The position numbers and the translations under genes were made by a program. Shown piece after piece: positions 1 through 6,102 of a stretch of DNA of 7,133 nucleotides. The notes beneath the pieces were generated by a model that worked only from the letters and a program-made list of their open reading frames with translations, made no database searches and was not told where the DNA came from. Origin of the DNA: Chitinophagales bacterium (GTDB taxonomy: Bacteria; Bacteroidota; Bacteroidia; Chitinophagales; UBA10324); assembly GCA_013695715.1 (NCBI GenBank), contig JACCZZ010000078.1, forward strand, positions 1 through 7,133. Reading direction: 5' to 3'. Position 1 is the stretch's first letter; the number at the start of each line of letters is the position of its first letter.

Positions 1-774
1 GGTGTAAACTCGAAAATCTGCGAGCGGCTGCAGTTAAAGAATACGAAGATCCTTTCACCCCGAAGAGGCCATTTAATGAAACTCTATACTTATGTGCCCC
101 ATAAGGCGGCTGAAGACTTAAGGAGTATACTTTTTCAGGCTGGTGCCGGTGTGATCGGCAATTATGATCAATGCAGCTTCAACTCAGAAGGCTATGGAAC
201 CTTTCGTGGAAACATCAATACAAACCCCTTTGTGGGTGAGCCGGGAATTCAGCACCGCGAGCCTGAAACAAAAGTCGAAGTGATTTTTCCAATATGGCTC
301 GAAAATGAAATAATATCTGCTTTAAAGAAGAACCACCCTTATGAGGAGGTAGCCTATGAAATTATTGCTGTAAGCAATACGTGGGATGAAATTGGTGCTG
401 GAATGATCGGCGATTTGGAACATCCGATGGAAACAGCTCATTTTTTTAGTTTTCTAAAGGAACAGATGAAGGTAAAGGTGATAAGACATACACGGATAAA
501 AAATACAACTATTAAGCGGGTAGCTGTCTGTGGCGGCTCCGGCAGTTTCTTACTTGATAAAGCTATCGCTTCAAGAGCAGATGTGCTTGTGACTTCAGAC
601 TTTAAATACCATCAGTTTTTTGATGCAGAAGGGAAGATTATTATTGCAGACATTGGCCATTATGAAAGCGAGCAATTTACCATTGAGATATTCGCAGAAA
701 TTTTGAGGCAAAAATTTCCTACTTTTGCCGTCCGTTTTACCAGTGTTAACACCAATCCCATAAATTATTTCTGA
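1..774 (+). CDS. Nif3/YqfO-family dinuclear metal protein, 3' part (5' end outside window)
   Basis: Nif3-like protein (NIF3/YbgI/YqfO family; often labelled GTP cyclohydrolase 1 type 2 homolog, a function that is not well established). The frame is open from base 1. The residues before the methionine at 76 (GVNSKICERLQL..., then a KILSPRRG stretch) match the family linker that follows the N-terminal metal half, so ATG 76 is internal and about 100 N-terminal residues lie outside the window. Counting from Met76, residues 1-105 form the inserted PII/CutA-like domain, with the family signatures GAGxIGNYD, a TFRGNxNTNPFVG-type stretch and HPYEEVAY. The C-terminal half carries the metal motif DIGHYESE, with His195 and Glu199 equivalent to the last two ligands of E. 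coli YbgI. The remaining ligands (HH and D) belong to the missing part. The stop overlaps the next start as TGATG. Family assignment is firm; substrate is unknown. Confidence 0.93.
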   Translation, partial: GVNSKICERLQLKNTKILSPRRGHLMKLYTYVPHKAAEDLRSILFQAGAGVIGNYDQCSFNSEGYGTFRGNINTNPFVGEPGIQHREPETKVEVIFPIWLENEIISALKKNHPYEEVAYEIIAVSNTWDEIGAGMIGDLEHPMETAHFFSFLKEQMKVKVIRHTRIKNTTIKRVAVCGGSGSFLLDKAIASRADVLVTSDFKYHQFFDAEGKIIIADIGHYESEQFTIEIFAEILRQKFPTFAVRFTSVNTNPINYF

Positions 775-1529
775 TGACAAAAGTTAAAGACACGCCTAAA
801 ACAGACTCTTCGGTAGAGGAAAAGTTGAGGGCACTTTACAAGCTTCAAAAAATTGATTCTAAGACTGACGAAATACAGATTTTGAAAGGAGAGCTTCCTA
901 TGGAAGTTAAAGACCTGGAAGATGAGCTGGCAGGCCTTAAAACCCGGATTGGAAAGATTGAAGAAGAGTTGAAAGAAATGGAAGATAATGTCACCAACCG
1001 TAAGAATGCCAACAAAGAATCGGAGGCGCTCATTAAGAAATATCAAAAGCAGCAAAATAATGTAAAGAATAATCGTGAATTTGATGCGCTCAGCAAGGAG
1101 ATTGAACTTCAAAAACTGGACATTCAGCTTGGCGAAAAACGCATAAAGGAGGCATCTGATGATATGGAGCAAAAAGTGGAGTATCTTGAAGCATCAAAGA
1201 AAGCGATTAAGGAAAAGGAAAAAAATATGAAGCAAAAAAAGGAAGAGCTGGAACACATAATTGAAGAAACAGATGCGGAAGAAAAAACACTCTTAAAAAA
1301 ATCCAAAGAACAACAATCAAAAATTGAAGATCGCTTAGTGCAGGCATATAACAGGATAAGGTCTTCATATAAAAATGGCCTTGCGGTAGTTACGGTTCAA
1401 AGAGATTCCTGCGGTGGCTGCTATAATGCCATTCCTCCCCAAACACAAATGGAGATTCGCCAGCATAAAAAGATATTGGTATGTGAGCATTGTGGCCGCA
1501 TACTGGTAGATGAAGTTCTGGAGAAATAG
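774..1529 (+). CDS. Coiled-coil protein with C-terminal C4 zinc ribbon (CdsZ/FlgZ-like)
   Basis: 251 residues, cytoplasmic, no signal peptide or membrane segment. Residues about 15-185 are extremely rich in Lys and Glu with heptad-like hydrophobics, predicting a long antiparallel coiled-coil hairpin. They include the family-typical block around NVKNNREFDALSKEIE (residues 96-111). After a YNRIRSSYKNGLA linker, the C-terminus has a zinc ribbon with Cys213-x2-Cys216 and Cys237-x2-Cys240. This is the architecture of the C4-type zinc-ribbon family that includes chlamydial CdsZ (CT398) and Helicobacter FlgZ (HP0958), which act with sigma-54 and secretion or flagellar components there. Neither role can be assumed here. 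The start at 774 overlaps the Nif3 stop by one base, giving likely translational coupling; no other start fits better. Nif3 and this protein are commonly adjacent in Bacteroidota (from memory). Family is certain, molecular role unknown. Confidence 0.92.
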   Translation: MTKVKDTPKTDSSVEEKLRALYKLQKIDSKTDEIQILKGELPMEVKDLEDELAGLKTRIGKIEEELKEMEDNVTNRKNANKESEALIKKYQKQQNNVKNNREFDALSKEIELQKLDIQLGEKRIKEASDDMEQKVEYLEASKKAIKEKEKNMKQKKEELEHIIEETDAEEKTLLKKSKEQQSKIEDRLVQAYNRIRSSYKNGLAVVTVQRDSCGGCYNAIPPQTQMEIRQHKKILVCEHCGRILVDEVLEK

Positions 1530-1537
1530 TCTCCAGA
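1517..1537 (+). terminator. Stem-loop across the stop codon of the zinc-ribbon gene
   Basis: An 8-bp perfect stem (TCTGGAGA at 1517-1524, TCTCCAGA at 1530-1537) encloses a 5-base loop AATAG that ends with the last bases of the TAG stop. It sits exactly at the end of the Nif3/zinc-ribbon unit, so it may terminate transcription or protect the 3' end. There is no T-tract directly after it, so it is not a classical intrinsic terminator. Confidence 0.4.
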
Positions 1538-1675
1538 TCAAATCTTCAGACTAAGAGATACTTTTCTATATATCTTCTCATTTTCCTTTGACACAGTCCT
1601 TGTTGCGTTAATAAAGAATGGCTGTTTTATCTCAGCACTTCTAAGATTCAACCATTCCAATTAAGGGGAAAAATA

Positions 1676-1683
1676 TAGATTTG
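1676..1683 (+). promoter_or_regulatory. Bacteroidota-type -7 promoter element (TAGATTTG) for the phosphatase gene
   Basis: TAGATTTG matches the Bacteroidota sigma-A -7 consensus TAnnTTTG exactly and lies 16 bases before the phosphatase ATG. Transcription would start near 1690, leaving a very short leader. No good TTG-type -33 element is visible about 20 bases upstream (1650-1657), so the promoter would be weak or assisted by an activator. A pho-box-like site is not evident to me. A GAGGA at 1683-1687 overlaps this element and would fall outside such a transcript, so I do not call it a ribosome binding site. Confidence 0.42.
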
Positions 1684-1699
1684 AGGATAACTAACCCTC

Positions 1700-3322
1700 A
1701 TGAAGAAAACAGTGCTGCTGTCTTGCATTCTTACATTTTCAGTTTATTTTATATCGGCACAAAAGAATATTTATCCTCCTGCACCAAAACTTGTTGTAGG
1801 TATTGTAATAGACCAAATGAGATATGATTTCCTTTGGAGATTTTGGGATCTGTACGGTGATGGTGGATTTAAGCGATTAGTTAATGAAGGATTTCTCTGC
1901 AGAAATGCACGCTACAACTATTTTCTTACTACAACTGCCCCGGGTCATTCAACAATCTATACCGGCGCTCCCCCAGCCATACATGGAATAGTGGATAACA
2001 ATTGGTACGACCGCCAAAAACAACAGATGATCTATTGCGCCTCCGACTCTGATACTAAAACTGTAGGTAACGTATCATCTTCAGAGGGATCGTCTCCAAA
2101 GAACTTATTAAGTTCAACCATTACTGATGAGCTTAAGCTGATCTCAAAAGATTCTCGTGTAATTGGTTTGGCCCTGAAAGACAGATCTGCTATTATGCCT
2201 GCAGGTCACCTGTCGGATGGTTCATACTGGTTCGATTCCAAAACGGGAAATTGGATCACTAGCACATGGTATATGGACACTTTGCCAATATGGCTCGATC
2301 AATTCAATAAATCACAAAAAAAAGAGAATTATACGGCCACAGATTGGACATTACTATTACCCCGCAAAAATTATCTAATGTGCACCAATGATACTGTGCC
2401 CTTTGAAAATCCTTTACCAGGTGAAACATTGCCGATATTTCCTCATAAAATAAACAGGGGAAACTTTTCATTGCTGCCGAATACTCCCTTTGCAAACACA
2501 ATGACTAAAGATCTTGCAATAGAGACTGTAAAAAAGGAACAATTAGGCAAGCGAAAAGTGACAGATTTCCTCTGTATAAGTTTTTCCTCACCTGATCTAA
2601 TTGGCCATACTTTTGGTCCTAATTCATTGGAGATAGCCGATTGCTACGCTCGCCTTGATAGAGATCTGTCATCATTACTGCAATTTATTGACAGTGCTAT
2701 TGGTAAAGAAAATGTGCTTGTTTTTCTTACCGCAGATCACGGTGTTGCCATTAATGCAGCATTAGCTCATGATGAACAATTAAACGGCGGCTTTTTTCAT
2801 GCAGACAGTCTGCGCGATCAACTGAATCAGTATGTCAGCTCCTTTTATGGTCAGGGAGAATGGATAACTGCTATGAGCGATCAACAGGTTTACCTTAATC
2901 AGCAGTTCATTGCAAGCAATAAAATTGCAGGTTCTGAAATAGCTGAAAAAGTCAGCGATTTCTTTCTTATGCAGAAAGGAATTTTGTGCACTGTTGCTCC
3001 CAAATATCATCTTAATACTTGTGCACCGTTTGTCTCTAATACGCTGATGAATGGATATCAGCCTGAAAGAAGCGGGGATGTTATTTATTCTCTGGCACCC
3101 GGCTGGATAGACTGGTCATCACCCAGGGGAAGTTCACACGGAACACTTTACGATTATGATGCTCATGTACCTTTAATTTGGTATGGATGGAAAATTGACC
3201 ACGGCTCCTCTGCTGAGCCGGTTGGTATTCCTGATATAGCCCCTACAATCTCTGACTGGCTTCACATTGCTTATCCAAGTGGCTGCACCGGAAAACCCAT
3301 TACTGTAATCGGGATGAAATAA
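1700..3322 (+). CDS. pafA: PafA-like exported alkaline phosphatase
   Basis: 540 residues, the usual length for PafA, the phosphate-insensitive alkaline phosphomonoesterase of Bacteroidota. It would hydrolyse phosphate monoesters outside the inner membrane, probably in the periplasm. Residues 1-20 form a Sec signal peptide with likely cleavage at ISA|Q. Compared from memory with Elizabethkingia PafA, the whole active site aligns: Asp38 (IDQMR), nucleophile Thr79 (TTTAPGHST), Asn100 (HGIVDNNWYD), Lys160 and Arg162 (LKDRS), Asp299 and His303 (SPDLIGHTFGPNS), Asp346-His347 (TADHG) and His480 (GSSHGT). These are the two-zinc ligands plus the Lys/Asn/Arg group that favours monoesters over diesters. 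The order and spacing (offset about 6 in the second half) match, so the enzyme should be active. It is transcribed alone behind the -7 element at 1676; no phosphate transport or PhoBR gene is adjacent. There is no T9SS sorting domain, so it is not a T9SS cargo. Confidence 0.93.
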   Translation: MKKTVLLSCILTFSVYFISAQKNIYPPAPKLVVGIVIDQMRYDFLWRFWDLYGDGGFKRLVNEGFLCRNARYNYFLTTTAPGHSTIYTGAPPAIHGIVDNNWYDRQKQQMIYCASDSDTKTVGNVSSSEGSSPKNLLSSTITDELKLISKDSRVIGLALKDRSAIMPAGHLSDGSYWFDSKTGNWITSTWYMDTLPIWLDQFNKSQKKENYTATDWTLLLPRKNYLMCTNDTVPFENPLPGETLPIFPHKINRGNFSLLPNTPFANTMTKDLAIETVKKEQLGKRKVTDFLCISFSSPDLIGHTFGPNSLEIADCYARLDRDLSSLLQFIDSAIGKENVLVFLTADHGVAINAALAHDEQLNGGFFHADSLRDQLNQYVSSFYGQGEWITAMSDQQVYLNQQFIASNKIAGSEIAEKVSDFFLMQKGILCTVAPKYHLNTCAPFVSNTLMNGYQPERSGDVIYSLAPGWIDWSSPRGSSHGTLYDYDAHVPLIWYGWKIDHGSSAEPVGIPDIAPTISDWLHIAYPSGCTGKPITVIGMK

Positions 3323-3470
3323 AAAAGAAATCTTCGGTAAGTTTTAATTTCTAAAATGTGAGGTGCAATCTAACAGTATTGTCTCTATTCCTGTATCAAT
3401 TTCGCTGCTAAGCGCGCAATACACCAAGCAAGTTTAATATTGAGTTTGGTTAGGTAAAACAATTTTATTT

Positions 3471-3504
3471 ACTTTACGTTTCAAAGCACTTTACGATTCT
3501 AAAA
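3471..3504 (+). repeat. Imperfect 17-bp tandem repeat before the membrane-protein/regulator operon
   Basis: ACTTTACG occurs at 3471-3478 and again at 3488-3495. Extending each copy to 17 bases gives 13 of 17 matches (a shared TTC and AA follow at the same offsets). The second copy ends two bases before the ATG at 3506. Position and spacing (1.6 helical turns) would suit an operator, conceivably for the winged-helix protein encoded in the same unit; that link is inference. A weak TTTG (3445-3448) followed by imperfect -7-like sequences (3470-3482) suggests that the promoter overlaps the repeat. Confidence 0.4.
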
Positions 3505-3505
3505 T

Positions 3506-4138
3506 ATGGAAAATCAAAATGATGCGGTTGAGCATCTAAAAACTATCCGCGGACTGATGGAGCGATCATCAGTCAACCATTCTCTAAGTGGATTGTCAGG
3601 CGTGGCAGCAGGCATTGTTGCACTATTGAGTTATGTAATTGTGTATGGCATAGTAGATCCGCTGATGGAAAATAACCCAGGGTTTGTGCAGACAGTTGCT
3701 GGAAGAAGTTACCTCGTGAATATTTATTTCATAGCCTCTTTACTTTGCCTTATTACCGCTCTCTCTTCAGTCTTATATTTTACCCGGCGAAATTCAATCA
3801 AAAGAGGCACACCTTTTTTTGATCCTGCAATGAAAAAGATGTTCCTTAATCTGGCTATTCCGTTATTTGCCGGAGGAGTTTTTTGCTTTATGCTTTTTGT
3901 GGAACAACAGTATTTACTGATCGCTCCATGTATGCTTGTCTTTTATGGACTCGCATTGATTCATGCAAGCCACAACACAATCATTCAGATCCGTTATCTG
4001 GGGTTGCTTCAATTAATGCTTGGACTAATTGCCATTTTTCTTAAGGAATATGGCTTGTGGTTCTGGATTGCCGGGTTTGGGTTAGTAAATGTTTTGTGCG
4101 GAGCTTATATCTACTTCACATATGAAAGAGCATCTTGA
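3506..4138 (+). CDS. Six-helix inner-membrane protein paired with winged-helix regulator
   Basis: 210 residues of unknown function. The N-terminal 26 residues are polar and cytoplasmic, with a motif (IRGLMERSS...SLSGLSGVAAG) that I recall from many uncharacterised Bacteroidota membrane proteins of about 200 residues. Predicted transmembrane helices lie at about 27-51, 72-93, 112-132, 136-154, 164-180 and 183-205. Basic residues at RRNSIKR (94-100) suggest a cytoplasmic loop. No catalytic, transport or ligand-binding motif is visible. The start ATG at 3506 follows an A-rich stretch with no Shine-Dalgarno, normal for the phylum. The 3' end overlaps the regulator gene by 17 bp, so the two are surely co-transcribed. 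In related genomes this pair is, from memory, often followed by a CreD-like inner-membrane protein; none is present here. A role as sensor or partner of the regulator is inference only. Confidence 0.85.
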   Translation: MENQNDAVEHLKTIRGLMERSSVNHSLSGLSGVAAGIVALLSYVIVYGIVDPLMENNPGFVQTVAGRSYLVNIYFIASLLCLITALSSVLYFTRRNSIKRGTPFFDPAMKKMFLNLAIPLFAGGVFCFMLFVEQQYLLIAPCMLVFYGLALIHASHNTIIQIRYLGLLQLMLGLIAIFLKEYGLWFWIAGFGLVNVLCGAYIYFTYERAS

Positions 4139-4439
4139 TAGAGTAGACAAAGCATTTGAAAATTCCATCAGGCTTAGCATCATGGCTCTGCTTATGGTAA
4201 ATGCCACGGTTGATTTTAACTCATTGAATAAATTGCTGGGAACAACTGATGGCAATCTGAGCAGCAATCTCTCATACTTAATAAGTCTCAAATATGTAGC
4301 AGTTAAAAAACGATTTATTAACAAAAAGCCAAATACATCATACAGCGCGCTCGAAGCTGGCAGAAAGGCTTTTAAATCTCACATAGAGGCTATGGAGAAA
4401 ATTATTTTGCATTCTAAAAAGATCACATTGAACCTATAA
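4122..4439 (+). CDS. Small winged-helix transcriptional regulator (HTH_34 / PaaX-ArsR-like)
   Basis: 105 residues from the ATG at 4122. A longer reading from 4089 is possible, but the family begins at MKEHLDRVDKAFENSIRL, so the later start is preferred. The domain is a single winged helix. Helix 1 is near residues 10-25 (AFENSIRLSIMALLM), helix 2 at 31-39 (DFNSLNKLL), the recognition helix at about 42-57 (TDGNLSSNLSYLISL), and the wing at about 58-76 (VAVKKRFINKKPNTSY). The C-terminal AGRKAFKSHIEAMEKI helix is typical for dimerisation. This matches the Bacteroidota family of stand-alone winged-helix DNA-binding proteins annotated as transcriptional regulators (PF13601-like). No sensor domain or cysteine cluster is present, so the signal, if any, may come from the membrane partner encoded upstream (17-bp overlap). 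It probably binds DNA as a dimer; autoregulation through the repeat at 3471-3504 is an inference. Confidence 0.9.
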   Translation: MKEHLDRVDKAFENSIRLSIMALLMVNATVDFNSLNKLLGTTDGNLSSNLSYLISLKYVAVKKRFINKKPNTSYSALEAGRKAFKSHIEAMEKIILHSKKITLNL

Positions 4440-4548
4440 AATTCTGTAAATCATGAACGCTTTTCTCCCATCATTAAGAAAATGGGTGCCACTGGCTCGC
4501 TCTTACTTGTGTCTTTTACGATTTTTTTATCTGAAAGAAAATTGATCT

Positions 4549-4563
4549 TCCTCATCAGGAGGA
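4549..4563 (-). terminator. Weak stem-loop downstream of the T9SS gene
   Basis: A 5-bp stem (TCCTC at 4549-4553, GAGGA at 4559-4563) with a 5-base loop lies 46 bases past the T9SS stop. On the minus strand it is followed, after a few bases, by the T-rich stretch TCAATTTTCTTT. It could be the actual terminator for the minus-strand gene. The stem is short, so confidence is low. Confidence 0.25.
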
Positions 4564-4582
4564 CGAGGATAGTGGAGTAAAG

Positions 4583-4622
4583 ATTACTTGTTACTAAGTA
4601 ATACTATGCTAATGTATTACTT
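4583..4622. repeat. Three-arm inverted repeat in the convergent gap, possible bidirectional terminator
   Basis: Arm A is ATTACTT (4583-4589), arm B is AAGTAATAC (4596-4604) and arm A' is GTATTACTT (4614-4622). B pairs perfectly with A' (9 bp, 9-base loop) or with A (7 bp, 6-base loop), so the two hairpins exclude each other. The B/A' loop contains the TAG stop of the minus-strand T9SS gene. It lies between convergent genes, where a terminator is expected, but the stems are AT-rich and no T-run follows on either strand. Confidence 0.42.
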
Positions 4623-5871
4623 GAAATTTTTCACAGCCCAGAAAAGTGCTCTTATCAAAAACATTTACCAGATATACTCCTTCGGGAATGTTACTTGTAT
4701 TTACGATGGTTTCATCCAAAGATGAAAGATTGCCTCGATACACAATCCGTCCTGCAAGATCAGATAATATTACTGAAGGTTCATCGGATGTTGGAGAGCT
4801 GAACATTATTGTTACAGAAGCGTTAGAAGGATTAGGAAAAACAGTTAATGATTTTAAGAGTGTATTGGATTCATTTATGGCAGTAAGGGCGGAAACATTT
4901 AGATTATCCAGATATAAGTTATTTCCATGGCCGCTAATCGCTTCAAACCGAAACATTACATCTGAACTGCCTGCGTAGTTGGCTAAATCTATATAGTCGG
5001 TCCGCCACTGTGAACTAAATAGGGGTACAAATTCAACATCGTCAGGCGGAACGGTGGCAAGCTCATCTTTCATTTTATCATAAATAACATTCCAGATGTT
5101 TCCGCAATCTGAAGAGGCCAGCACTTTTAACTCATCAGCATATTCAACCACACTGTTTTTGTAGTAGGTGTAGGCGAGATCAAAACTTAATGTAGCATCT
5201 GCTATGCCGCTGAGGTCAATATTCTTGAGATAAAATTCATCAACATTACCTGCATTGCTGTAATAAAAATGCATTTGTAACATATAGTCTTCAGCCATTA
5301 TCTGATCACTCCGTGGAAGAAGTGACCATGTAGCTCCACCATCAAAATTCTCTACAAAATCACCCTCAGGTAATTCAAAATTTGAGAAGGGTTCGTAAAC
5401 AGGTGCAGCAATGCTGTTTCCTACAATGTAGAAATCCACAAGCCCATTATTGTTTCCATTATTTATGTCAAGCAAACCATTTGCTGTAACGATAGATACT
5501 GTAAGAACATGCGACCCTGAACTCACCTGAATGGTATTAAATTGTATAGTATCTAATGCGCCGGGCTGTAGTGAGCCTTCCCAGGTAAAAAAACTCGGCG
5601 GATCAGAATCTATAAAATAACCAATAACAGCATTGGTCAAAATATTCGATCCATAATTTACAATTTCAACAGATGGAGTGATGGATGTAAGGCATTGATA
5701 AGTTGGAACAGAAATAATGGATGCAACACCACCATCATTTTCAAACAAGTCTTTATAAATGGAAAAAAGGAGATGGCTATCTTGATCTGTATTCTTATCG
5801 GGTTGTTGTGCAAGGGTTAATTTGCCTGCACAACTAATAAATGTGAGAACAATTAAAAGTATTTTTCTCAT
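4609..5871 (-). CDS. Secreted T9SS cargo protein with CARDB-like and jelly-roll domains
   Basis: 420 residues from the start codon at 5871. An in-frame ATG 14 codons upstream (5913) exists, but the Sec signal peptide begins at MRKILLIVLTF, so 5871 is chosen. The signal peptide probably ends at TLAQ (about residue 21). An earlier ISC is a poor lipobox because Phe sits at -3. Residues about 60-150 resemble a CARDB-type beta-sandwich (SITPSVEIVNYGSN..., VLTVSIVTANGLLDINNGNN). About 165-328 form a MAM/choice-of-anchor-J-like jelly roll (FVENFDGGATWSL, LSFDLAYTYY, SSDCGNIWNVIYDK, MFRFEAISGHGNNLYLDNLNV). Residues 343-420 are a type A T9SS sorting domain (LTVFPNPSNASVTI, LSDLAGRIVY, IPEGVYLVNV, FLGCEKFQV), which directs export through the outer membrane. 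The middle domains usually follow an M43-type metallopeptidase domain in this phylum, but no HExxH or other catalytic motif is present here. It is likely an adhesin or binding protein at the cell surface. Confidence 0.9.
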   Translation of the reverse strand: MRKILLIVLTFISCAGKLTLAQQPDKNTDQDSHLLFSIYKDLFENDGGVASIISVPTYQCLTSITPSVEIVNYGSNILTNAVIGYFIDSDPPSFFTWEGSLQPGALDTIQFNTIQVSSGSHVLTVSIVTANGLLDINNGNNNGLVDFYIVGNSIAAPVYEPFSNFELPEGDFVENFDGGATWSLLPRSDQIMAEDYMLQMHFYYSNAGNVDEFYLKNIDLSGIADATLSFDLAYTYYKNSVVEYADELKVLASSDCGNIWNVIYDKMKDELATVPPDDVEFVPLFSSQWRTDYIDLANYAGSSDVMFRFEAISGHGNNLYLDNLNVSALTAINESNTLLKSLTVFPNPSNASVTIMFSSPTSDEPSVILSDLAGRIVYRGNLSSLDETIVNTSNIPEGVYLVNVFDKSTFLGCEKFQVIH

Positions 5872-6102
5872 ATGAGTAACTTTAAAGAAAGGAGGCAGCC
5901 AGTATTGCTGCATATAAAGTTATAAAATATTAAGATTGGATGTTCATTATATAAAATAAATTTATGAACCCGAAGACAGCTAATGATTTGTAATAATTTA
6001 AGTTCTATTGGGTTGATCGGAAGAAACAAAGATCCAAGAGTCTTTCGGAAAACATGGCTTTTTCTGAAAACCGAAATCAGGATAGAAATTGACGAGTTAG
6101 TC
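5872..6102. other. Intergenic region between the barrel gene and the T9SS gene
   Basis: 231 bases, AT-rich, no coding frame that I would support. Going along the minus strand, the only promoter-like hint is TAACTTTA (5922-5915), one base off the TAnnTTTG element, without a matching -33 site. A short GCAGC/GCTGC stem (5895-5899 with 5907-5911, 7-base loop) would lie in the leader of the T9SS gene. A 6-bp TTTCGG/CCGAAA inverted repeat with a 22-base loop (6043-6048, 6071-6076) is the best candidate for terminating the barrel gene. None of these is strong. Confidence 0.35.

Noticed and set aside
3..104. A second open frame at the left edge reading into a stop at 102-104, which could be the tail of an upstream gene
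   Set aside because: It overlaps the Nif3 frame, which is itself open to base 1 and matches the family there. Both cannot be the gene, and Nif3 explains the sequence.
765..1172. Open minus-strand frame of 135 codons opposite the zinc-ribbon gene
   Set aside because: Its composition (Phe, Leu, Ile-rich) is what the complement of a Lys/Glu-rich coiled coil gives. It has no family resemblance and the plus-strand gene is certain.
1588..1614. TTGACA followed 15 bases later by TAATAA, resembling an E. coli-type promoter
   Set aside because: The spacing is short, the -10 is poor, and Bacteroidota sigma-A uses different elements; the TAGATTTG at 1676 is a better match.
1616..1657. GAATGG/CCATTC inverted repeat before the phosphatase gene
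   Set aside because: Only 6 bp with a 30-base loop; expected by chance.
3328..3345. Imperfect hairpin after the phosphatase stop with a short T-rich right arm
   Set aside because: Three pairs on each side of a mismatch and mostly A-T; not stable enough to name as a terminator.
4089..4121. Upstream start for the winged-helix gene, adding 11 residues
   Set aside because: The added residues lie in the region coding for the last membrane helix of the preceding gene and are not part of the family's usual N-terminus; the ATG at 4122 fits better.
4467..4486. CCCAT/ATGGG stem after the winged-helix gene as a plus-strand terminator
   Set aside because: A 5-bp stem with a 10-base loop and no T-run after it; too weak to call.
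4646..4978. Open plus-strand frame of 110 codons
   Set aside because: It lies wholly opposite the T9SS sorting domain and jelly roll, which are well recognised. No independent signal supports it.
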